Shown one piece after another: positions 1 through 5,241 of a DNA stretch of 10,500 nucleotides. Location: the NCBI GenBank assembly GCA_027062035.1, contig JAMOUL010000137.1, forward strand, positions 1 to 10,500, read 5' to 3'. The position numbers and the translations under genes are program-made. The stretch is from Candidatus Aminicenantota bacterium. Its GTDB lineage: Bacteria > Acidobacteriota > Aminicenantia > S016-38. The notes beneath the pieces were generated by a model, which was not told the origin of the DNA, made no database searches, and saw nothing but the letters and a program-made list of their open reading frames with translations. Each line of letters starts with the position of its first letter. The stretch's first letter is position 1.

Positions 1-352
1 ATTGCCGGTGGAACGTCTTGGTGAGCCAACAGAAAATTACAGAAAATTTAAATTCCCTCAGCCCAAGATCCAGGGCAATATAATTTCAGGGATTGTTATT
101 CACATAGATCGTTTTGGTAATCTTGCCCTTAATATAAAGCCAGAGGACCTCAATGGCAGGGAAGTGGCTTTCGTCGTCATAAACGATGTAAAAATATCAA
201 AGAAGGTTAAGACCTTTGATGAACTGAGGAGTGAAGAGGTAGGCCTTCTGGTGAATAGCCTGGGCTTTTTTGAGATAGGGGCAAAGATGCGTTCTGCAAA
301 GGAAATTCTGAAAGTAAATATTGGAGAACCTGTCCAGCTTATTCTTGCCTGA
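1..352 (+). CDS. SAM hydroxide adenosyltransferase (DUF62 family), C-terminal part only
   Basis: The reading frame is open at the left edge, so this is the 3' part of a longer gene; the first in-frame TTG at position 2 is probably not the start. About 116 residues are visible, against about 260 for the whole family. They match the C-terminal beta-barrel domain of the DUF62/SAM-hydroxide adenosyltransferase family, which hydrolyses S-adenosylmethionine to adenosine and methionine and is related to fluorinases and chlorinases. The clues are the family motif IDRFGN at about residues 35-40, preceded by GNIISGIVIH, and NSLGFFEIG near residues 85-93, which resembles the family's NSxGxxEIA stretch. 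The catalytic N-terminal domain lies outside the window, so activity cannot be judged. The TGA stop at 350-352 directly abuts the stop codon of the convergent GTPase gene. Family assignment is fairly sure; the enzymatic role is inferred from the family. Confidence 0.8.
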   Translation, partial: LPVERLGEPTENYRKFKFPQPKIQGNIISGIVIHIDRFGNLALNIKPEDLNGREVAFVVINDVKISKKVKTFDELRSEEVGLLVNSLGFFEIGAKMRSAKEILKVNIGEPVQLILA

Positions 353-1567
353 TTATTTCCCGGTTATTTCTATTTTTATTTTTAGTTTCAGCTCGATTAT
401 CTGGCCATTTTCGAGCTTAACACGGATAGGGATCTCATGTTCGCCCGGGGAAACGGTAATACTTATTTTTCGATCCCTGGCAGGAGAAACCGTGTGAGGA
501 GGCTCTGGCGGTTCCTCGGGAAGTAACTCGTTTAGAGGCTCAGGAGTTTTTAATTTCTCTGTTACCCGTTTCTCTTCAGGTATTGGCTCTGGAGGTTTTT
601 CCTCAAGCTCCAATTCCGAAGAAAGGGTTTCCTGTTTGGTGGTGGGCATGTCGCCCTGCCTTGAGCCCATGAAATCACCAAAGATATCGGCTTTTTTATA
701 TGCATCGGTTGGTTCATCCCTTTTTGCACTGACTACAGGCTCTTCCACAAGGTCTTCCTCGGGCATCTGCTCTTCCTCTTCGAATTCAATAATGTCTTCC
801 TCTGGTAGAGGGGTTTCCTCTTCCTTTACTTCTTTAACGAGTGTTGATTCCTGAAAACCAAGAAATTCCTTTTTTAATGGAGCTTCATCAAGGTCAAAGG
901 GAGATTCGGGTGTAGGCGGTTTTGAAAAACATTTTTTAAGGTCATCCACCAGGGATGGTACGTCCATATCGTTGAGTATGGAATATTTATTTTTAAGAGA
1001 ATTAAGGGTGGATTCTGTAATGGCAAAGAGAGTTTCCAGTACGCCCTCTCCTTTTATGGCTATTGAAGGAAAGGAAGGACGTCCCAGTTCATTGAGAGCC
1101 GAATCCAGCTTCTGAATGGAGAGAATATTGGGAAGGTCTCTTTTGTTGTACTGAAGAACAAGGGGAATGGTGTTGTAATTAAGACCGTTGAGCTTCAGGT
1201 TTTTCTTCATGCTTTCCAGACTTTCCAGGTTGTTTTCCAGAAGCTCCTTTTGTGAGTCTGCCACAAAAACCACTCCGTCCGCTCCCTGAAGAACCAATCT
1301 TCTGGTGGATTCGTAAAAGACCTGACCAGGTACTGTATATAGCTGAATCCTTACCTTGTAATCTGTTTTTGTGCCCAGGGAAAATGGGAGAAAGTCAAAG
1401 AAAAGGGTTCTATCTTCCTTTGTTGGAAGGGTAACCATCTTTCCCTTTCTTTCCTGGGGAAGTCTTTCAGAAATTTTCTTTACATTTGTGGTTTTACCCG
1501 ACAGGGCAGGCCCATAATATACTATTTTTACCGTTATTTCTTTTGATGTGTAGTTGAGGACAGGCAT
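353..1567 (-). CDS. MglA-like small GTPase with long acidic C-terminal extension
   Basis: This 404-residue protein begins with a Ras-like G domain of the MglA subgroup (about residues 1-195). The P-loop is GPALSGKT (19-26). The G3 segment is TVPGQ (78-82), with threonine at 78 where Ras proteins have aspartate, a hallmark of MglA. The G4 motif is NKRD (141-144). Numbering matches Myxococcus MglA, where the GTPase sets cell polarity. Unlike the roughly 195-residue MglA, it continues with an acidic, proline-rich and probably disordered segment (about 216-360; repeated PEED and PPEP motifs). A final module of about 43 residues alternates hydrophobic and charged residues like beta strands (ISITVSPGEHEIPIRVKLEN). 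I chose the ATG at 1565-1567 over a TTG at 1594 because it has a GGGAGG ribosome-binding site four bases upstream and fits the MglA N terminus. It overlaps the upstream reductase gene by 34 bases, implying co-expression. No MglB/roadblock partner is seen. The GTPase call is firm; the cellular role is unknown. Confidence 0.88.
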   Translation of the reverse strand: MPVLNYTSKEITVKIVYYGPALSGKTTNVKKISERLPQERKGKMVTLPTKEDRTLFFDFLPFSLGTKTDYKVRIQLYTVPGQVFYESTRRLVLQGADGVVFVADSQKELLENNLESLESMKKNLKLNGLNYNTIPLVLQYNKRDLPNILSIQKLDSALNELGRPSFPSIAIKGEGVLETLFAITESTLNSLKNKYSILNDMDVPSLVDDLKKCFSKPPTPESPFDLDEAPLKKEFLGFQESTLVKEVKEEETPLPEEDIIEFEEEEQMPEEDLVEEPVVSAKRDEPTDAYKKADIFGDFMGSRQGDMPTTKQETLSSELELEEKPPEPIPEEKRVTEKLKTPEPLNELLPEEPPEPPHTVSPARDRKISITVSPGEHEIPIRVKLENGQIIELKLKIKIEITGK

Positions 1568-2157
1568 TTCTCCTCCCTTTGTTCCCACCAGCAATAGGGT
1601 GGGAGGTTTTTGGCCGCGAAGACCATATTTTTCGCGAGCCTTTCCAGATATTTTCTTGTTTCGGGGTCATCTTCCTTTCCCGAAAAGTAAGTCATCCCAT
1701 AGGGAAGAATGAGCATTCCCATATGGATAAGGGGAACTATCATTGCCGTTATTGCACTCTGGGCACCATCCTCTCCAGCGGCAGAAATAACTCCTGCGGG
1801 TTTTCCATCGAGAAACTTTATAGGCGTATTTTCCAGAGAAGTGAGCCTTTCAATAAGTGTCCACATAATGGCTGACGGAGCATACCAGTAAGAGGGTGTT
1901 GCGAATACTATTCCATCGCTTTCGATCATCTTTTCTGCTATTTTCTTAAAATCATCTCCCTCTTCATAGCATTTCTCAGGATTGCAGAGACTCATGTCCT
2001 GTGAAACGCAGGCCCGGCAATATTTTATGTCATAGTCTACAAGATGAAGTATTTCAAAGGAGTGACCCAGAGCTTTGAATTCCTCCTTCAGGATTTCCAG
2101 CATTTTATTATCCAGGCCGTCTTTCCTGTAGGAGCCATTGATACCAAGAAATCTCAT
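1534..2157 (-). CDS. Flavodoxin-fold NADPH-dependent FMN reductase / iron-sulfur flavoprotein-like
   Basis: This 207-residue protein resembles the NADPH-dependent FMN reductase/flavodoxin family (COG0655 type). The N terminus (MRFLGINGSYRKDG) is the flavin-phosphate-binding start: beta strand, then GSxRxxG. ATPSYWYAPSAIMWTLIERL, around residues 86-105, matches the family's (T/S)P-Y-W motif that packs around the flavin. Four cysteines lie at 47, 50, 58 and 63 (C-x2-C-x7-C-x4-C), where iron-sulfur flavoproteins carry their compact 4Fe-4S motif. The spacing differs, so cluster binding is only possible. The protein is cytosolic, with no signal peptide. It probably transfers electrons from NAD(P)H or ferredoxin to an unidentified acceptor. 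The start ATG at 2155-2157 has no nearby Shine-Dalgarno sequence; a -10-like TATAAT ends six bases before it. Its 3' end overlaps the GTPase gene by 34 bases in another frame, so the last residues (EKCLSSTTHQKK) may not be conserved. Confidence 0.82.
   Translation of the reverse strand: MRFLGINGSYRKDGLDNKMLEILKEEFKALGHSFEILHLVDYDIKYCRACVSQDMSLCNPEKCYEEGDDFKKIAEKMIESDGIVFATPSYWYAPSAIMWTLIERLTSLENTPIKFLDGKPAGVISAAGEDGAQSAITAMIVPLIHMGMLILPYGMTYFSGKEDDPETRKYLERLAKNMVFAAKNLPPYCWWEQREEKCLSSTTHQKK
1570..1577 (-). promoter_or_regulatory. Ribosome-binding site that fixes the GTPase start
   Basis: Read on the minus strand, GGGAGGAG lies just before the ATG at 1567, four bases from the GGGAGG core. It lies inside the end of the upstream reductase gene. 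It supports the internal ATG over the upstream TTG at 1594. Confidence 0.6.
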
Positions 2158-2163
2158 GTTTTC

Positions 2164-2194
2164 ATTATAACATCCTTATGAAGGTATTTGTTAA
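2164..2194 (-). promoter_or_regulatory. Candidate promoter of the reductase-GTPase unit, probably leaderless
   Basis: On the minus strand, a perfect TATAAT (2169-2164) is preceded by TTAACA (2194-2189) with a long 19-base spacer. Only six bases separate the -10 box from the ATG at 2157, so transcription would start at or next to the start codon. An AAGGA sits 15 bases from the ATG, too far for normal use. The -10 is strong; the -35 assignment is uncertain. Confidence 0.45.
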
Positions 2195-2252
2195 TTACTG
2201 TGCGAGAAGTTGAGGACAGATCTTTACATTTGACAAATCCGTATTGCATATA

Positions 2253-2300
2253 TGCGTTCTTGCTCTGGTGCGTCTTTGCTCATTCGCGTTTACGCGCAGA
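2253..2300. repeat. Degenerate 16-bp tandem repeat in divergent intergenic region
   Basis: Three units start at 2253, 2269 and 2285, exactly 16 bases apart. Unit 1 begins TGCGTTCTTGCTC and unit 2 TGCGTCTTTGCTC (11 of 13 identical). Unit 3 begins CGCGTTTACGCGC (8 of 13 identical to unit 1). Unit 3 contains the inverted repeat CGCGTTTACGCG (2285-2296), and the ten-base palindrome GCATATATGC (2246-2255) overlaps unit 1. The block lies between the two divergent promoters, 30 bases upstream of the hydrolase -35 box. It could be a regulator-binding array; this is inferred from position and periodicity only. Confidence 0.4.
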
Positions 2301-2329
2301 CACTCAAGCGCATTGCAGGTTGTATAGGG

Positions 2330-2358
2330 TTGAAAAGGGGGGAAAGTTCGGGTATAGT
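2330..2358 (+). promoter_or_regulatory. Sigma-70-like promoter of the MBL-fold hydrolase, probably leaderless
   Basis: TTGAAA (2330-2335), a 17-base spacer and TATAGT (2353-2358) make a good vegetative promoter match. Six bases follow before the ATG at 2365, so the transcript would begin at about the start codon. The G-run at 2337-2342 lies within the spacer and is too far from the ATG to act as a ribosome-binding site. The placement also argues that the upstream part of the open frame (from 2188) is not translated. Confidence 0.6.
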
Positions 2359-2364
2359 TTTTCC

Positions 2365-3225
2365 ATGTTTAAGAAAACAGGACATTATAGAGACGGTATT
2401 TATATTTTTGTCGATGTGGAGATGCCGGTTTACGGGATTAAAGGTCGTAAGAATTACCTTGTTGACTCTGTTTTTACCTTCCTTGCTCCAAAGATACTTG
2501 AAGACCTGGAAAGGGAAAATTTTGTGCCGGATTATCTCCTGCTAACCCATTCCCATTATGATCATCTGGGTTCAGCTCCCATTCTCAGAAAAAGGTTTCC
2601 TCATATGAAGATTGTGGCTTCGAAGAGAACTGCTGAGATCCTCGAAAAGCCCAGGGCTATTGAACTTATAAAAGCACTGGAAAAGGAAGCAGAGCAAATA
2701 TTTGGTGAGGAGTCCCCCTACGAATTTGAAGCCTTCCCCGTGGATATAACAGTTGGTGAGGGAGATAGAGTGGAGGAATTTGAAGTAATAGAAACTCCAG
2801 GCCATACCAGGTGCTCCGTATCCTTTATATTTCCGGAAAAAAGAATAATTTTCGTGGGGGATGCAGCCGGGGTGGAGGAAGAAGGAGGTTACATAAGACC
2901 ACAATTTCTTTCCAGTTATTCTGCCTATCTCGATTCCCTGAAGAAAATTTTGAGGTATTCTCATCTCGATCTTGCTATGGGACACGGGGGTATTTTCCAG
3001 GGACCGGAAGCTGAAGAATTTCTTAAAAGATCCATCAGGAGAACCGAGGAATTCAGGCGAGAGATAGAGGAACTTTATAAGAAGACTGGAGATCCGGAGA
3101 AGGTGGCGGAATTAATTTACGAGAAGGAATATATAGGTATGGGTATAAAACAACCCAGAGAAGCATATATGATAAATCTGAAGGCGATGATAAAGGCTGT
3201 CCTTAAAGAGTCAGCCCTCGCCTGA
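2365..3225 (+). CDS. Metallo-beta-lactamase-fold hydrolase
   Basis: This 286-residue protein has the full metal-binding set of the metallo-beta-lactamase superfamily: THSHYDHLG (61-69) gives H62, H64, D66 and H67; PGHT (145-148) gives H147; VGD (164-166) gives the bridging D166; and MGHGG (205-209) gives H207. It should therefore bind two metal ions, usually zinc or iron, and act as a hydrolase or a related enzyme on a small substrate. The substrate cannot be named; glyoxalase II-like and other thioesterase or phosphodiesterase activities are options. A helical, charged tail of about 70 residues follows the fold. The open frame continues upstream to 2188, but that stretch is not protein-like and contains the promoter, so the ATG at 2365 is preferred. 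No signal peptide is seen, suggesting a cytosolic enzyme. It is transcribed alone and divergently from the reductase-GTPase pair, and it converges on the TPR gene with 14 bases between the stops. Confidence 0.87.
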   Translation: MFKKTGHYRDGIYIFVDVEMPVYGIKGRKNYLVDSVFTFLAPKILEDLERENFVPDYLLLTHSHYDHLGSAPILRKRFPHMKIVASKRTAEILEKPRAIELIKALEKEAEQIFGEESPYEFEAFPVDITVGEGDRVEEFEVIETPGHTRCSVSFIFPEKRIIFVGDAAGVEEEGGYIRPQFLSSYSAYLDSLKKILRYSHLDLAMGHGGIFQGPEAEEFLKRSIRRTEEFRREIEELYKKTGDPEKVAELIYEKEYIGMGIKQPREAYMINLKAMIKAVLKESALA

Positions 3226-3239
3226 TATTGTAAAAAACC

Positions 3240-4085
3240 TCAAACTTCTATTTCGTCTCTTATCCCACCCAGTATTTCTATAGCGCTTTCTGCTATGTCG
3301 GTTGTTGGGTCCACCTCTATACATTTTCTTAGATACTGGATGGCGGTTTCTGTATCTATCTCCGAGAACAGTTTTCCAAGATAAAAATAAGCTTCCTGGT
3401 ATGAAGGATCAATCTCTATGGCACAGATAAACTTTTCAGCTGCTTTTTCCTTTTCTCCTATGTCCATAAAGAGAATTCCAAGAAGGAACTCCACTTCGGC
3501 GGTCTTTTGGAGCTCTTCTGTTTTTTCCGCCTGCAGAATTGCTTCCCATATGTATCCATAAATGGAAAAATTCAGCGCAAGTTTATACTGTTTCTCATAG
3601 TCATCCGGATTTTTGTAAGCGTCTTTCCATATGGTCAAAAGTTCTGGAGGGATTACCTTTCTGGAGCTATCATCTTCAAAGGAATGACGGGGTGTTCCCG
3701 TAAGAGAGAAGAGCCATTTTCTGTATTGTCTTGCAAATTGGAAACCCATGGAAGAAGGATTCATAAGAAGTTTGGTTTCAAATTCCTTCTGTTTTCTGGA
3801 TTTAATCCTGAGATCCTCTTCCCAGTTTTCATCCACTTCTTTTCCGAGATCCTTGACCCTTTCCAGAAGGATAAGAGCCTCAGTGTAGTCACCGGCCTTT
3901 TCGTATTCCCTGGCCTTTTTCTCCAGATAAGAGGCATATTCGTGTTTTTGCTCTTCCAGCAGCTTTTCTACTTCCTCTCCATCAATTCTTTTAGCCTTCT
4001 CGAGAAACCACATGGACAATCTTAAAAAACCCTTTTCCTTCAGCATTATGGCGGTTTTTATCAAAAACTCGTGCATTCTGGGCAT
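3240..4085 (-). CDS. Cytoplasmic TPR-like repeat protein, function unknown
   Basis: This 281-residue protein has no signal peptide or membrane segment. The N-terminal third is helical and charged, with TPR-like patterns (KAREYEKAGDYTEALILLER near residues 57-76). The middle holds an aromatic and basic stretch around FARQYRKWLFSLTG. The C-terminal part contains clearer tetratricopeptide repeats: EVEFLLGILFMDIGEKEKAA, ending in IEIDPSYQEAYFYLGKLF, then TAIQYLRKCIEVDP. TPR arrays bind other proteins or peptides, so this is probably a scaffold or adaptor; no partner is evident. The start ATG at 4083-4085 has a strong AAAGGAGG ribosome-binding site four bases upstream. It is transcribed divergently from tolQ and convergently with the hydrolase gene. 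Proximity to the Tol-Pal operon may be incidental. The repeat call is good; the function is unknown. Confidence 0.8.
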   Translation of the reverse strand: MPRMHEFLIKTAIMLKEKGFLRLSMWFLEKAKRIDGEEVEKLLEEQKHEYASYLEKKAREYEKAGDYTEALILLERVKDLGKEVDENWEEDLRIKSRKQKEFETKLLMNPSSMGFQFARQYRKWLFSLTGTPRHSFEDDSSRKVIPPELLTIWKDAYKNPDDYEKQYKLALNFSIYGYIWEAILQAEKTEELQKTAEVEFLLGILFMDIGEKEKAAEKFICAIEIDPSYQEAYFYLGKLFSEIDTETAIQYLRKCIEVDPTTDIAESAIEILGGIRDEIEV

Positions 4086-4089
4086 AGAT

Positions 4090-4097
4090 CCTCCTTT
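4090..4097 (-). promoter_or_regulatory. Strong ribosome-binding site of the TPR gene
   Basis: On the minus strand AAAGGAGG is followed by four bases (ATCT) and the ATG at 4085. This contrasts with the oppositely oriented tolQ, which has no such site. Confidence 0.65.
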
Positions 4098-4153
4098 AAC
4101 TGAGCCTTAATATGTTTTACGTTGCTGGTTAAAAAAAATCTTTTCATATACCT

Positions 4154-4159
4154 ATTATA
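4154..4159 (-). promoter_or_regulatory. Candidate -10 box for the TPR gene
   Basis: A perfect TATAAT lies on the minus strand about 68 bases upstream of the TPR start, leaving a leader of about 60 bases that carries a run of eight T. The -35 region at 17-base spacing (TTTTCT) is poor, so this is tentative. It sits seven bases from the -35 box of the divergent tolQ promoter, so the two promoters may interfere with each other. Confidence 0.3.
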
Positions 4160-4165
4160 AAGGTG

Positions 4166-4194
4166 TTTACAAGCCCAGAAAAAAATTATAAAAT
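4166..4194 (+). promoter_or_regulatory. Candidate promoter of the tol-pal operon, probably leaderless
   Basis: TTTACA (4166-4171), a 17-base spacer and TAAAAT (4189-4194) each match the sigma-70 consensus at five of six positions. An overlapping TATAAA (4187-4192) gives a 15-base spacer. Eight bases (CTTTTGAA) then precede the ATG at 4203, with no Shine-Dalgarno sequence, so the transcript would start within about two bases of the start codon. Confidence 0.5.
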
Positions 4195-4202
4195 CTTTTG
4201 AA

Positions 4203-4856
4203 ATGGATGTAATAGCTCTATATTCACAGACTACCTTAGTTGCAAAGCTGGTAATTCTGATTCTTCTGGCGTTTTCCTTTTATTCATGGGCAATTATCAT
4301 TGCCAAGTTCTTCTATCTGAAGGCGGTAAAAAGGGAAAACGCACTTGTTAAGAGGATAATTTTCAAGGCAAAGACCATCAAGGACCTTGATGCTATAGCC
4401 AGAAGGTTTCCGAATTCCTCCTTTTCCAGGATTTTTAAAAACGTCTATGGCGCCATAAGAAACAAGAGAATCGGTACCATGGAATCGCTGGAAAGGGCAT
4501 TGATTCAGGAGCTTACCGACGAGATCAAGCGACTGGAATCGTATGTGTCATTTCTTGCGATAACTGCCAGTTCTGCTCCCTTTATAGGCCTCTTTGGAAC
4601 TGTTTGGGGTATAATGCATGCCTTCCATCAGATAGGTGTTAAAAAGACCGCATCTCTTGTTGCAGTGGCCCCCGGTATAGCAGAAGCCCTGATTACCACG
4701 GCAGCCGGTCTTTTTGCCGCGGTTCCTGCGGTTATTTTTTATAACTATTTTTCTGCCAAGATAAAGGACCTTGCCCAGGAAGCTGAAAACTTTTCAAATG
4801 AGGTTTTAATACTGGCAGAGAGGCTGACGAAGAATGCTGAGGAAGAGGATTTATAA
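4203..4856 (+). CDS. tolQ: TolQ, inner-membrane proton-channel subunit of the Tol-Pal motor
   Basis: This 217-residue protein belongs to the TolQ/ExbB/MotA family. The first membrane helix is at about 16-38 (VILILLAFSFYSWAIIIAKF). A large cytoplasmic loop with basic helices follows, then a second helix at about 117-143 containing APFIGLFGTVWGIMHAF, and a third at about 152-183 containing VAPGIAEALITTAAGLFAAVPA. The threonines in GTVWGI and ALITTA are the conserved channel-lining positions. In the known complex, TolQ pentamers surround two TolR helices and convert the proton gradient into motion transmitted by TolA to the outer membrane during division. The N terminus (MDVIALYSQTTLVAKLVILI) aligns well with E. 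coli TolQ, supporting this start. ExbB is the alternative, but the following tolR-tolA-tolB-pal order decides for TolQ. The 3' end overlaps tolR by 23 bases. Confidence 0.95.
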   Translation: MDVIALYSQTTLVAKLVILILLAFSFYSWAIIIAKFFYLKAVKRENALVKRIIFKAKTIKDLDAIARRFPNSSFSRIFKNVYGAIRNKRIGTMESLERALIQELTDEIKRLESYVSFLAITASSAPFIGLFGTVWGIMHAFHQIGVKKTASLVAVAPGIAEALITTAAGLFAAVPAVIFYNYFSAKIKDLAQEAENFSNEVLILAERLTKNAEEEDL

Positions 4857-5241
4857 CCCTCCAAGGGCCATGGCGGAGATTAATGTAACTCCGCTGGTGG
4901 ACGTTATCCTTGTTCTGCTTATAATCTTTATGATTACCGCCCCCATGTTTAAAGCAGGAATAGATGTTGACCTTCCACGGGCAGAAACCGCCAAGGCTCC
5001 AGCTGAACACAGGTTAATAATTACCATAGATAAGAAGGGGTATATTTATTTTGGAAAAAGGGTGATTCATCAGGCTCTTCTTGAGGAACAGTTAAAAGCA
5101 TATTTTCACGGTGCTACTAAAAAGGTGGTCTTTCTTAAGGCCGATAAATCGGTCCCATATGGGAAAGTAATAGAGGTTCTGGACATCATTAAAAAGAGCG
5201 GTATTGAAACCGTTGGAATGGTTGTCCAGCCAAAAAGATAA
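4834..5241 (+). CDS. tolR: TolR, membrane-anchored stator-partner of TolQ
   Basis: This 135-residue protein of the ExbD/TolR family has a short basic cytoplasmic N terminus (MLRKRIYNPPRAM) followed by EINVTPLVDVILVLLIIFMI. The aspartate at residue 23 in TPLVDV is the conserved protonatable residue of the motor. After one membrane helix (about 18-38), the periplasmic domain (about 40-135) ends in GIETVGMVVQPKR, typical for the family. A second possible start is the ATG at 4870 (MAEINV). I prefer 4834 because the basic N-terminal segment is usual and places the key aspartate at position 23, as in E. coli TolR. The gene starts inside tolQ with only a weak purine-rich stretch before it, suggesting translational coupling. 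Its TAA stop shares one base with the next start codon (TAATG). Confidence 0.93.
   Translation: MLRKRIYNPPRAMAEINVTPLVDVILVLLIIFMITAPMFKAGIDVDLPRAETAKAPAEHRLIITIDKKGYIYFGKRVIHQALLEEQLKAYFHGATKKVVFLKADKSVPYGKVIEVLDIIKKSGIETVGMVVQPKR

Noticed and set aside
2230..2258. TTGACA at 2230-2235 as another plus-strand promoter
   Set aside because: No acceptable -10 box lies 16-18 bases downstream; the nearest, TATATG, is only 13 bases away.
2246..2330. Possible small RNA or tRNA-like gene in the repeat-bearing intergenic region
   Set aside because: No cloverleaf, no CCA-adjacent acceptor stem and no terminator are visible; the inverted repeats are short and fit binding sites better.
2188..2364. In-frame upstream extension of the MBL-fold hydrolase (59 extra residues)
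   Set aside because: The encoded stretch is not like the family, and it contains the repeat block and a good promoter whose -10 box lies six bases before the ATG at 2365.
3507..4025. A 172-codon open frame on the plus strand opposite the TPR gene
   Set aside because: It is an antisense shadow full of Phe and Ser from A-rich coding on the other strand; the TPR gene has a strong ribosome-binding site and clear repeats.
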